From Herbidospora yilanensis (GTDB lineage Bacteria; Actinomycetota; Actinomycetes; Streptosporangiales; Streptosporangiaceae), in contig NZ_BBXE01000041.1 in NCBI RefSeq assembly GCF_001570565.1, forward strand, positions 37,180 through 101,179: a stretch of DNA of 64,000 nucleotides, written 5' to 3'. The position numbers and the translations under genes were made by a program. Positions 34,801 through 42,206 of the stretch are shown in pieces. Positions within the stretch are counted from its first letter, which is position 1. Each line of letters begins with the position of its first letter. Under the pieces are notes generated by a model. That model ran no database searches. It saw only the letters and a list, made by a program, of their open reading frames with translations, and was not told the DNA's origin.

Positions 34801-35075
34801 TGCGCGGCCGGATGGACGCCGTGTTCCCCTGGCGCGACGGCTACGTCGTGGTCGACTGGAAGACCGGCAACCGGCCGCGCGGGTCTGCCGCCGCCCGCGT
34901 CCAGGCCATCCAGCTCGCGGCCTACCGGCTGGCCTGGGCGAAACTGGCCGAGGTGCCGCTGACCCGGGTGAGCGCGGCCTTCCACTACGTGCTGGAGAAC
35001 CGCACCGTCCGGCCGGTCGACCTCATGGGCCTCGACGACCTGACGGCGCTGATCTACGGCATCCCCGAGACGTAG
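31839..35075 (+). CDS. adnB: AdnB subunit of the AdnAB helicase-nuclease
   Basis: 1,078 residues from GTG 31839, a 7-nt overlap with adnA. Motor motifs: IAGAGSGKSETMAGR (Walker A), GLTFTRKAAAELAER, VVLLDEYQDTSHAQ, VGDPCQSIYGWRGAS, VHASKGLEWPVVIVPG, ERRLAYVAVTRAH. The C-terminal nuclease reads RGTSFHRWLE, RGRMDAVFPW and VVVDWKTGNRP. Unlike AdnA, its C-terminus has no Cys cluster, so any Fe-S centre belongs to AdnA. It overlaps the convergent siderophore decarboxylase gene by 22 bp (35054-35075). Confidence 0.95.
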   Translation: MLTPFDLAATLGVPPPTHEQSGVISADLGPMVVIAGAGSGKSETMAGRVVWLVANGFAKPEQILGLTFTRKAAAELAERVHKRLTTLAEKTETPMDLEVEPTISTYHAYAARLVTDHALREAMEPTMRLVTPAVAWQMAARVVGQYDGPMDQIDLGPPSVTAAVLDLAGEMAEHLATADEVRDYGRRWSERLAMLPGRVTQAQRRPVQIHAVREQLLPLVEAYQKLKRAREVIDYGDQMALAARIASRHEEVGEIERARFTVVLLDEYQDTSHAQLVLLRSLFGGGHPVTAVGDPCQSIYGWRGASAGNLSRFPHDFPTAQGEPAPVRQLSISFRNGERVLDVAARIQTDLRRESTEVPVLTPGENRADRGRVVCAYHATAHDEAEWIAEGVQRQLGLELAPDGLPWGEGERSKPRQGPALQPGDVAILARKRSQFPTLRKALEARGIPVEVVGLGGLLTVPEVADIVCTLRVMYDPTAGDALIRLLAGPRWRIGPADLKQLGDQARELNRERDERGGRPSDPLDQVVADLEAERGSIIDALDELPDRPEWLDPYSPLARERLPKLAEELRLLRSHAGLPLPDLISEVERRTGLDVEVAARGGSPLAARADLDAFLDAAARFAGDAEDPTLGAFLAYLKAAETEEFGLEGGRVGETNSVKLMTVHASKGLEWPVVIVPGLSEVTTAAGGLARGSIFPATPVTNSRWTDNPRKLPYALRGDARDLPALEGLTKEELADFDAACRERDLREERRLAYVAVTRAHYLLIASGYRWGTASRPLEPSRFLLEVRDQASSVAVWTEDDAVENPLLAEPAEAAWPAVVVRDGIAEGARFVREALDGLDEEGVGDLRQWEQERMQSWARDTTLLLRERDRRREGNLVELPLRLSVSSLVSLAKDPSAYAREVRRPLPHRPAPLARRGTSFHRWLETRWGQQRLIDELDLPGAADDLNEADQQLRVLQARFEESEWAERTPIDLEVPFETVIADRLVRGRMDAVFPWRDGYVVVDWKTGNRPRGSAAARVQAIQLAAYRLAWAKLAEVPLTRVSAAFHYVLENRTVRPVDLMGLDDLTALIYGIPET

Positions 35076-36118
35076 TGGAACTCCGGCTTCGGATGCATCA
35101 GGAAGTCGTGGTGGGAGATGTTGTACGCGTAGGCCCCGGCCATCGCGAAGGCGACGACGTCTCCCGGGGCGAGGGCGGCTCCGACCCGGCGGGCGAAGAC
35201 GTCCTTGGGGGTGCAGAGCTGGCCGACGAGGGTGACCTCCTCCTCGTGCCCGCCTGACCCGAAGACCGTGAAGGGCTGGTCGTGGCCCTTCGTGACGGGC
35301 GTGCGGAGGTGGTGGGTGCCGCCGGTGAGCACGGCGAACAACTCGCCGTGCACCCGCTTCACGTCGAGGACCTTCGTCAGATACCAGCCGCAGTAGGCGG
35401 TCATCGCCCGGCCGGGCTCGATCCTGACGATTTCCCTGCCCAGTCCGCGAAGACCCGCCCCGTAGGCCTCCCAGTCGAAGAGGTTCGCGGGATCGGTGTA
35501 GTCGACGGCCATCCCGCCGCCGACGCAGACCTCCTCGCCCGGCCGGGCGTGCCCGACGATCATCTCGGCCAGCGTCGTGAGGGCGGGCGCGTCGAGGCCG
35601 CTGGCGAGGTGGGCGTGGACGCCCCTGATCCGCGCCTTCCCCGGCCTGGCGCGGCACTGCGCCACCATCGCCGGATCCATCCCGAACGGCCCGCTCATCG
35701 CCAGCGCCGCGCCCTCGGTCTCGGTCTCGGTCCGGAGATTCACCCGCAGCAGCACGTCGCCCGACTCCAGCAGATCGAGCTCCCGGGGGCTCTCGACGTG
35801 GAAGCGGTAGGGCGTGCGCGCCAGGTCGGACGCGGTCTTCCCCGGCCCGCCGAACGCCAGCCGCTTACCCGGGAACAGCGCCGAGACGTGGTCGAACTCG
35901 CCGCCCGACGACACCTCGAACCCGTCGACGTAGGGCTCCAGCGTCCGCAGGATCGCCGGATCGGGGTTGGCCTTCACCGCGTAGTAGAGCTCGATCCCGG
36001 ACGTCGCCGCGCGGATCCGGGCGGCGTGCGCGTCGAGCGCAGCCAGGTCGTAGACGTAGGCCGGCACGTCTCCCAGCCGCGCGGCGATCTCGCGGAGCTC
36101 GCGGAGCCCGGCGGTCAT
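35054..36118 (-). CDS. PLP-dependent fold-III decarboxylase of the siderophore operon (PvsE-like)
   Basis: 354 residues from ATG 36118, overlapping the preceding synthetase stop as ATGA. It is an alanine-racemase-fold (type III) amino acid decarboxylase: PAYVYDLAAL, the PLP lysine in YYAVKANPDPAIL, HAHLASGL, VGGGMAVDY, RIEPGRAM, and the C-terminal CTPKDVFAR with AGAYAYNISHHDF. Relatives include diaminopimelate/ornithine decarboxylases, staphyloferrin SbnH and vibrioferrin PvsE. In the vibrioferrin model, as I recall it, it decarboxylates O-citrylserine to the ethanolamine form. Last gene of the four-gene operon. Confidence 0.92.
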   Translation of the reverse strand: MTAGLRELREIAARLGDVPAYVYDLAALDAHAARIRAATSGIELYYAVKANPDPAILRTLEPYVDGFEVSSGGEFDHVSALFPGKRLAFGGPGKTASDLARTPYRFHVESPRELDLLESGDVLLRVNLRTETETEGAALAMSGPFGMDPAMVAQCRARPGKARIRGVHAHLASGLDAPALTTLAEMIVGHARPGEEVCVGGGMAVDYTDPANLFDWEAYGAGLRGLGREIVRIEPGRAMTAYCGWYLTKVLDVKRVHGELFAVLTGGTHHLRTPVTKGHDQPFTVFGSGGHEEEVTLVGQLCTPKDVFARRVGAALAPGDVVAFAMAGAYAYNISHHDFLMHPKPEFHYVSGMP

Positions 36119-37614
36119 GGGGCCACCAGCGGGTTCGCCACCGGCACGTAGGTCGCGGCCCGGTCGGCCCGCCGCTCCCACCGCACGGTCAGGTTGGCCT
36201 TGGCGGGCAGCGGCACCCCCGACATCAGCCGGGCCAGCGGCTCGGGCCACCCGATCGAGTCGCCGTAGGCGCTGATCTCCTCCGCAGCCACGCCCCACAG
36301 CGTCTCCAGGGGCGCGTCCACGGACGCCGCGATCTCGGCCAGATGGTTCACGACCAGGCAGTAGACCACCCGGTCCCACCCTTTCTCCGGCGTGTACGTC
36401 ATCGCCCGCGCCACCTCCTCCCGCAGCCCGGCCAGGTCGTGCCCGACCAGCTTGGCGCCTTCGAGATCGCGGAACACCGCCTGCGCGGGCCGCCCACCGG
36501 CGTCCAGCCCGACCAGCACGTTCTGCAGGTGCGCTTCGAGCACCACACCGTGCCGCAGGAATGCCTCCAGCACGGGCAGCGCGACCACCTCGACGTACGA
36601 ACGCCACCACCCGACGGGGTCGTCGCCCCCGAGGTTCCGCAGCGCCAGCGCCCCCGCCAGCACCGGCGTGACGTCGGGCCCGCACCGGCCGCGCGGACTG
36701 CACCGCACCAGCACCCCGAGCCCTTCGAACAACTCCCGGCCCAGGTCGACGGTCCGGTAGCCGGGCTCGGGCAACCACCGGGTGCCCGGGAACCGCTCGG
36801 TCAGGGCCGCGAAGACCGGCGCCAGCCGCCGCGACAACTCGACCCCGCCCGACAGCTCGTACCAGGCGTTCTTCCGAACGCAGTTGGTGATCCGCACGTC
36901 GAGGGAGAACTTCAGGCACTTGTCGAGCAGTGGGTCGTAGACGGTCCGCACCGACGACGTCGGCAGCACGTCGTGCTGGGCCGGGCCGAGGTCGATCAGC
37001 CGGTCGCCGTCGACCGGGGGCCCGATCAGCTCGTACTGCCACGGGTGGACCGGCAGCAGCCGGTATCCCGGCGGCACGTCCGCCGGGATACCGTCGAGGG
37101 CGCTCACGTCGCCCTCCTCGACGACCACGTCCTCGCGCACCGCCAGCAGCCGTAACGGGAACCGGGCGTGGGCCTCGGGCGCGTAGGCGAGCCAGTCGCC
37201 CCTGGCCGCCTCCCGGGCCTTGGGGGCCGGATGGAACGGATGCCCGAACACGAGGTCCTGCTCCGAGGCCATCCAGTCGTCGGCGGGCGGCTTGCCCTGG
37301 GCGCGGGCCGCCAGCAGCCGCTCGACGACCTCCCGGCTCCCGGCCACCTGCGCGGCGAACTCGCCGTTCACCCCGGGCAGCTCCCGCGCGACGAGGCCGA
37401 CCAGGTCGGCCGAGCTCAGCGGCTCCCAGGCCGGACCGGTCAGCCGTTCCGGCTCGGTGAGGCGCAGGGCCGTCCCCCCGGCCGTCTTCGCCCGCAGCCA
37501 CACCCCGCCGACCCGCACCATCGTGTACGGCCCGGCCGGGAACGCCTGGCCGGGCAGTTCGCGGATGCAGCACCGGAGAAGGGCCGCGACCGTGGCATGC
37601 TCCGCGACGTTCAT
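36115..37614 (-). CDS. NRPS-independent siderophore synthetase (IucA/IucC family), second copy (PvsD-like)
   Basis: 499 residues from ATG 37614, chosen over ATG 37620 because it gives the standard ATGA overlap with the previous gene. NIS synthetase motifs are intact: FGHPFHPAPKARE, LLPVHPWQYE, PTSSVRTVYDP, KFSLDVRITNCVRKNAWYEL, VVLEAHLQNVLVGL and AVFRDLEGAKLV. These enzymes adenylate a citrate-type carboxylate and transfer it to an amine or alcohol. Its substrate specificity (type A, B or C) cannot be read by eye. Position and coupling suggest it supplies the substrate of the decarboxylase that follows. Confidence 0.93.
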   Translation of the reverse strand: MNVAEHATVAALLRCCIRELPGQAFPAGPYTMVRVGGVWLRAKTAGGTALRLTEPERLTGPAWEPLSSADLVGLVARELPGVNGEFAAQVAGSREVVERLLAARAQGKPPADDWMASEQDLVFGHPFHPAPKAREAARGDWLAYAPEAHARFPLRLLAVREDVVVEEGDVSALDGIPADVPPGYRLLPVHPWQYELIGPPVDGDRLIDLGPAQHDVLPTSSVRTVYDPLLDKCLKFSLDVRITNCVRKNAWYELSGGVELSRRLAPVFAALTERFPGTRWLPEPGYRTVDLGRELFEGLGVLVRCSPRGRCGPDVTPVLAGALALRNLGGDDPVGWWRSYVEVVALPVLEAFLRHGVVLEAHLQNVLVGLDAGGRPAQAVFRDLEGAKLVGHDLAGLREEVARAMTYTPEKGWDRVVYCLVVNHLAEIAASVDAPLETLWGVAAEEISAYGDSIGWPEPLARLMSGVPLPAKANLTVRWERRADRAATYVPVANPLVAP

Positions 37615-39176
37615 GTACATGGGCCAGAGGACCCCTTTCGCAGATAGTTCGGGCCGCTGGTCCCGTAGAACTTGTTGATGTCCTTCGCGCCGCTTCTGGC
37701 CTTGGAGACGAGGCTGCCGGCGGTGACCATGCTCTTGCCGACCAGCCGGGCGGCCTCCAGCGTGCGGTTGCGCAGCAGCCGGGCCATCGGATGGTCGCCG
37801 TGCTCGTCGAGGGCCTCGGCCAGCGCGGCGCGCACCAGGTCGGGCCGCAGCGTCACCGCGGCGGCGGCCAGGTGAAGGGTGATCGTCACGAACACGTCGG
37901 CCAGCGCGTGGGGGTCGCCGGTCAGCATGCGCTCGTCGGCGAAGCCGGGCGTCTCGATCCCGGCCGCGGCCAGGTGGTCGGGGGAGGCCAGCAGCCCGTC
38001 GTTGTCCTTGACCAGCAGCCGCATCGGCCCGTCGCCGAAGACGAGCGCGAGGTTCTGCTGGTGCGCCTCCAGGGCGAGGCCGTACCGCACGAACAGGGTG
38101 ACGTTCCAGGTCAGCAGCGCCCGCAGGTAGTCGGTGAGCAGCGCCTCGACGTCGCCGCGGCAGTGCCGGTCGGCGAGCGCCTCCAGCACGCCGGGCGCGT
38201 TGAGCGCGGCCACCGAGACGATCTCGCCCTCGGGCAGCCGCCGGACCATCCAGGCCAGGAACTCGTTGCCCGAGTGGGCGAACTCCTGCTCCCCGGCCAG
38301 CCGGACGGGCAGGCCCGGATGCCGGTCGAGCACCTCGGCGAGCAGCCGTTCGGCCCGCGCGCCGTCGTCGAGCACGCCCGGCTTGATCGACCGCCGGTTG
38401 CGCACCCCGAGCGTCGCCGTGGCGAGCGGCATCTTCAGGTGGGTGCGGGGTGTCACCTCGACCGTGCGCATCGACAACGTGGGGCGTACCGGAAGGAAGT
38501 CGAGCGGCGCGACCACGGCGTTCACCTGCGGCAACGACAGCGGATGCACCGGGAACAGCCGGTGGGTCGCGGCCAGGCCGGGCGGCAGGCCGACGGCGGC
38601 GAACGACGGGAAGAACTCCGGCGCCGGTCCGGCCCCCGGCACGGCCGCCCAGCGCAGCGTGAACCGCGGCGCGAACTCGGGCGCGTAGGCGAGCAACTGC
38701 TCCTCGGTCAGCCCGTGGCGGCAGCGGGCGGTCGGATAGACCGGATGGTCGCTGAACGCGGCCAGCACCTCATAACCGATCGGTCCGAGCTCGGGCAGCC
38801 GGTCTTCGACCGAGGCGCGGTGACGGTCGAGCAGCTCCAGGCCGGTCAGCGTCTGGCGGCACTCCTCCTTGAAGGCGGCCACCCCTTCGGCGTCGGCCGG
38901 GTCGGCGATTTTGGCCAGCGTCGCCAGCACCTCGCGCAGCCGCACGGTCTCGCCGGGGGCCACCGTGAAGTCCTGGAAGAGCCCTTCGAGGCCGCCCGAG
39001 GGGAACCCCGGCGCCAGCCGCACCCGCCGCGAGGCCGACAGCGGCACGTAGGCGCCCGCCTTGTCCCAGCTCAGCCGGCCGGCGAGACCACCGACGTCCT
39101 CTCTGATCAGGGCGTTGAGCACCCGCGCCGCCAGGTAGCCGTCGCGGCCGACCCGCACCGCCGTGGCGTTGGTCAC
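37611..39176 (-). CDS. NRPS-independent siderophore synthetase (IucA/IucC family), first copy (PvsB-like)
   Basis: 521 residues from GTG 39176, overlapping the ATP-grasp stop as GTGA. Motifs: FSDHPVYPTARCRHGLTEEQ in place of the usual GHPxHPxxKxR, FPVHPLSLPQVN, PTLSMRTVEVTPRTHLKMPL, TATLGVRNRRSI, ALEAHQQNLALVF and the conserved C-terminal NKFYGTSGPNYLRKG. This synthetase is clearly a different paralogue from the next gene, with an altered first motif (Tyr, Ala, Arg substitutions). In a vibrioferrin-like path it would add a second carboxylate such as 2-oxoglutarate; that is inference. Confidence 0.92.
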   Translation of the reverse strand: MTNATAVRVGRDGYLAARVLNALIREDVGGLAGRLSWDKAGAYVPLSASRRVRLAPGFPSGGLEGLFQDFTVAPGETVRLREVLATLAKIADPADAEGVAAFKEECRQTLTGLELLDRHRASVEDRLPELGPIGYEVLAAFSDHPVYPTARCRHGLTEEQLLAYAPEFAPRFTLRWAAVPGAGPAPEFFPSFAAVGLPPGLAATHRLFPVHPLSLPQVNAVVAPLDFLPVRPTLSMRTVEVTPRTHLKMPLATATLGVRNRRSIKPGVLDDGARAERLLAEVLDRHPGLPVRLAGEQEFAHSGNEFLAWMVRRLPEGEIVSVAALNAPGVLEALADRHCRGDVEALLTDYLRALLTWNVTLFVRYGLALEAHQQNLALVFGDGPMRLLVKDNDGLLASPDHLAAAGIETPGFADERMLTGDPHALADVFVTITLHLAAAAVTLRPDLVRAALAEALDEHGDHPMARLLRNRTLEAARLVGKSMVTAGSLVSKARSGAKDINKFYGTSGPNYLRKGSSGPCT

Positions 39177-40306
39177 GCGACCACCCAGGGGTGGGCGTCG
39201 AGGAAGGCCTTCGCGGCCGTGTCGACGGCGTCGCGGGTTGGGCCGATCGCCCGCAGCAGGGCCAGGTAGTCGCGGTTGGTGTGGGTCACCGAGACCGGCT
39301 GCCCGGCCTCCTTGAGCGGCAGGTGCCAGAGCCGCACGTCCTCGTGGGCGCCGGTGAGCTCCTTCGGGGCCTTCATGATCGTGCCGGGCCGGGTGGCCAG
39401 CACGCTGATCGCCGCGGCGTGCCCGCCGGGCCGGGGCGCCTCGGGGGCCGGTTCGCCCGCGTGCACCCGCAGGATCCACTCGAACAGCGGCACGTCGAGG
39501 TGGTCGGCCAGCAGCAGGTCGCAGTTGTCGCCGATGACCCGGTAGTTGACCTCGACGATGCGCGGGCCCTTCCCGGTCAGGACGTATTCGGTGTGACAGG
39601 CCCCGAACCCGACGCCCATTGCCTCCAGCCGGGCGAGCACCTCGTCGGCGCCCGCGAGCTCAGGCGACCAGTCGAGCCGTTCCTCCACGAAATGGGGCAG
39701 CGGGCCCAGCGTGGTGTGGAACCCGCCCAGCACCCGGGTCGTGACGCCGTCGCCGAGGGTTTCGAGGGTCATCAACGGCCCTTCGAGGTATTCCTCCGCG
39801 ACCAGCACCGCCCCCGGGCGTCGGGTCCAGATGTCCCGCGCCGCCGCGCCGAGGTCGTCCCGGACCAGGACGACGTCCTCGCTGGCCACCCCCTCGCGCG
39901 GCTTCACCACGACGGGATAGCCGACCTCGGGCGGCGGTTCGCCCGGCACCACCCGGGCCGCGCGCACGTCGCCGAGCGCACGCCGGGTGAGCGCCTTGTT
40001 CTTGGTGGTCAGGCAGGCCCGCCAGTCTTTGCCCGGCAGGCCGAAGTAGTCGGCGGCCAAGGCGGTCTCCACCTGGAGGTGGTCGGAGTTGGAGAAGATC
40101 ACATCGGGCCGGTGGTGCCGGGCGATCACGTCGATGACGGTTCTCGGGTCGTGTACGTCGGCCGGGATCGTCTCGTGCCCCGGATAGCTCTCCGGTCGAT
40201 CGGTCAGGATGGTGACCTCCCACCCGAGGGCCTTCGCGGCGGGCAGGAAACCCCGCGTGACCGAGTCGGTGGGGTTGAGCGTGGTGAGGTACAGCCGCAA
40301 GTGCAT
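39173..40306 (-). CDS. ATP-grasp ligase, first gene of the siderophore operon (PvsA-like)
   Basis: 377 residues from ATG 40306. N-terminal pre-ATP-grasp domain (LRLYLTTLNPTDSVTRGFLP), then VGYPVVVKPREGVASEDVV, EEYLEGPLMTLE, and metal ligands in RIVEVNYRVIGDN. It makes an amide bond through an acyl phosphate; vibrioferrin PvsA is an ATP-grasp enzyme thought to attach L-Ala. The start lies only 5 nt from the end of the iron box, so the transcript leader is very short, and no good ribosome site fits; leaderless or near-leaderless translation is likely. The gene opens a four-gene operon with 4-nt overlaps throughout. Confidence 0.92.
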   Translation of the reverse strand: MHLRLYLTTLNPTDSVTRGFLPAAKALGWEVTILTDRPESYPGHETIPADVHDPRTVIDVIARHHRPDVIFSNSDHLQVETALAADYFGLPGKDWRACLTTKNKALTRRALGDVRAARVVPGEPPPEVGYPVVVKPREGVASEDVVLVRDDLGAAARDIWTRRPGAVLVAEEYLEGPLMTLETLGDGVTTRVLGGFHTTLGPLPHFVEERLDWSPELAGADEVLARLEAMGVGFGACHTEYVLTGKGPRIVEVNYRVIGDNCDLLLADHLDVPLFEWILRVHAGEPAPEAPRPGGHAAAISVLATRPGTIMKAPKELTGAHEDVRLWHLPLKEAGQPVSVTHTNRDYLALLRAIGPTRDAVDTAAKAFLDAHPWVVA

Positions 40307-40310
40307 CCCC

Positions 40311-40329
40311 TGAGGTAAGGCTTACCTAA
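40311..40329. promoter_or_regulatory. iron box (IdeR/DmdR/DtxR operator)
   Basis: The 19 bp at 40311-40329 match the consensus TTAGGTTAGGCTCACCTAA at 16 positions. A perfect 7-bp inverted repeat AGGTAAG/CTTACCT flanks a central G at 40320. It lies just upstream of the siderophore operon (start 40306) and 58 bp before nudC on the other strand, so it most probably represses the siderophore genes when iron is replete. Confidence 0.88.
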
Positions 40330-40386
40330 CCACTAGAACCTTAGTGGGGAACGGGCGTCTGCGTGCGCCGATGAAAGAATAACCCC

Positions 40387-41301
40387 GTGGACATCACCGA
40401 GGGACTCCTGGGGCCCCTGCTACTCAGCCGCAGCACCATCGACCGCTCCGCCCAGCTCCGCCACGACCCCGACTGGCTGGAGCGGGTGTGGCACGACCCG
40501 TCCACACGCGTCCTCGTCATCAGCGACGGCCAGACCCTGATCAAACGGTCGGGCGACGACGCCGAACTCGTCCTCCTGGCCCCCGAAGAGGCCCCCGAGG
40601 GCCCGCGCCACCTGCTCGGCGTCGCCGACGGCGTGGCCTACTTCTCCGTCTTGGCCAAACTCCCCGACGACGCCGACTCCGCCGGCCTGCGCGAGGCGGG
40701 TTCGATACTCGGCGACCGCGACGCCGGCCTGTTCGTCTACGCCGTGGCCCTGGAGTCGTGGCACGCCACCCACCGCTTCTGCCCCCAGTGCGGCGCCGAG
40801 ACCACCGTCACCCAGGGCGGCCACGTGCGCGTCTGCCCCGACGACGGCTCCCAGCACTTCCCCCGCGTCGACCCCGCCGTCATCATGCTGATCCGCGACC
40901 CCGACGACCGCGTCCTGCTGGCCCGCGGCCCCCAGTGGCCCGAGGGCCGCATGTCCGTCCTGGCGGGCTTCGTCGAGCCGGGCGAGTCCCTGGAGGCGGC
41001 GTTGGCCAGGGAGGTCTTCGAAGAGGTCGGCGTACGCGTCGCCGACCCCCGCTATCTCGGCAGCCAGCCCTGGCCGTTCCCCCGCAGCCTGATGCTGGGC
41101 TTCTTCGCCCGCGCCCTCACCAGCGACCTGAACCTCGACCCGAAGGAGATCGCCGAGGCCCGCTGGTTCACCCGCGACGAACTCCGTGTGGCCGTCGCGA
41201 CCGGCGAACTGCGGGTCCCGCCGCCCGTCTCGATCGCCCGCCGGCTCATCGAGACCTGGTACGGATCGGGCATCGACGACGAGGGCAACTGGGGCCGCTG
41301 A
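40387..41301 (+). CDS. nudC: NAD(+) diphosphatase NudC
   Basis: 304 residues from GTG 40387. N-terminal NudC domain, zinc-ribbon region (HRFCPQCGAETT, HVRVCPDDG), HFPRVDPAVIMLI, Nudix box GFVEPGESLEAALAREVFEE, and the NADH pyrophosphatase signature SQPWPFPRSLMLGF. It hydrolyses NAD(H) to NMN(H) and AMP and can de-cap NAD-RNA. One expected zinc ligand is altered: the third and fourth Cys are usually CxxC, but here the second of that pair is Asp (CPDD), leaving three Cys. Its position between the adnAB block and mycoredoxin follows mycobacterial order, interrupted by the siderophore operon. Confidence 0.93.
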   Translation: MDITEGLLGPLLLSRSTIDRSAQLRHDPDWLERVWHDPSTRVLVISDGQTLIKRSGDDAELVLLAPEEAPEGPRHLLGVADGVAYFSVLAKLPDDADSAGLREAGSILGDRDAGLFVYAVALESWHATHRFCPQCGAETTVTQGGHVRVCPDDGSQHFPRVDPAVIMLIRDPDDRVLLARGPQWPEGRMSVLAGFVEPGESLEAALAREVFEEVGVRVADPRYLGSQPWPFPRSLMLGFFARALTSDLNLDPKEIAEARWFTRDELRVAVATGELRVPPPVSIARRLIETWYGSGIDDEGNWGR

Positions 41302-41505
41302 CGCCGTGATGCCGACGAGCGCGGAAAACGGATTCAGGCAGCAGGCGGGAGACGGCGCCCCGGGTGCTCGCCATAACGATCCGGAGACGATGCTCCAGCG
41401 GCGCCGGGCGGCGCGATGGGCGCCAGAGCTGATGACATGCTGCTCGTGCCCGTGGGCGGGCAAGGTGATGCGCTCGCCCCGCTGATGCGCGGGCACGTCG
41501 TGTGA
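41302..41505. other. convergent intergenic region with a GC-rich hairpin
   Basis: Between the convergent nudC and crcB genes. It holds a possible long-loop hairpin (CGTGCCCG near 41445, CGGGCACG near 41490) that may terminate both transcripts. No convincing ORF or RNA gene is seen. Confidence 0.4.
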
Positions 41506-41880
41506 TCATCCTCCGACGGCGCGGGCGAGGAGCATGCCGCAGGCCCCTGCCCCCAGCCCGCCCGCGACGCTCGCCACCACGTTGGCCGCCGCCGCCAGCC
41601 GGGCGCCGTCCTCGGCCAAGCGCAGGGTCTCGTAGCTGAAGGTCGAATAGGTCGTCAGCGCGCCGCAGAAGCCCGTCCCGGCCAGGGCCCGCACCGCGTC
41701 GTCGGCGGGCAGGGCGACCAGGAAGCCCAGCAGGGCCGAGCCGGCCAGGTTCACCCCGAACGTCCCCCACGGGAACACGTTGTCGTGCCGCGACTGGATC
41801 AGCCGGTCGGTCAGGTAGCGCAGGGGAGCCCCGACCGCCGCGCCCGCCGCCACGAGCAGGGCGGTCAGCAGTCCGGTCAC
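41506..41880 (-). CDS. crcB: fluoride channel subunit CrcB/Fluc (copy 2)
   Basis: 124 residues from GTG 41880, overlapping the DUF190 stop as GTGA. Four transmembrane helices; [27 protein letters not shown] and the family signature [17 protein letters not shown] are present. Fluc proteins are dual-topology dimers that let fluoride out of the cell. Two different crcB genes in one operon suggest a heterodimer with fixed opposite topologies, as is common in Gram-positives. The last gene of the fluoride operon. Confidence 0.95.
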   Translation of the reverse strand: MTGLLTALLVAAGAAVGAPLRYLTDRLIQSRHDNVFPWGTFGVNLAGSALLGFLVALPADDAVRALAGTGFCGALTTYSTFSYETLRLAEDGARLAAAANVVASVAGGLGAGACGMLLARAVGG

Positions 41881-42206
41881 CGGGACCGCCCGCCGTAGTG
41901 GCGGACCTCGACCTCGTCGACCATGACCAGGCCCTCGCCGATCAGCCCGTCGAGCTCCGGCAGGAACGCCCGCACCCGGTCGGGCTCGTCGACGATGACG
42001 ATCGCCACCGGCAGGTCCTCCGACAACGACAGGATGCGGGTGGTGTGGATGTGGTTGGAGGCGCCGTAGCCCTCGATGCCGCGGAAGACGCTGGCCCCGG
42101 CCAGCCCCGCGGCATGGGCGCGGTGCACGATCTCGTGGTAGAGCGGCTTGTGGTGGCTGGTGTCGGTCTCGCCGACGAAGATGGTCAGCCGCAGCGCCGG
42201 TGTCAT
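41877..42206 (-). CDS. DUF190 domain protein
   Basis: 109 residues from ATG 42206 (ATGA overlap with the upstream crcB). A PII-like alpha/beta fold is suggested by [48 protein letters not shown] and [24 protein letters not shown]190 proteins are repeatedly found between or beside crcB genes and are thought to be PII-like regulators; a role in modulating the fluoride channel is inference from context. Confidence 0.93.
   Translation of the reverse strand: MTPALRLTIFVGETDTSHHKPLYHEIVHRAHAAGLAGASVFRGIEGYGASNHIHTTRILSLSEDLPVAIVIVDEPDRVRAFLPELDGLIGEGLVMVDEVEVRHYGGRSR

Noticed and set aside
31554..35657. Very long minus-strand open frame of over 1,300 codons antisense to adnB
   Set aside because: Low-complexity Arg/Gly/Pro shadow translation; the plus-strand helicase motifs are unambiguous.
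41405..41450. Segment resembling part of a fluoride riboswitch (GCGATGGGCGCC and GCTGATGACATGC)
   Set aside because: It lies on the plus strand at the 3' end of the crcB operon, not upstream of it, and lacks the P2 stem.
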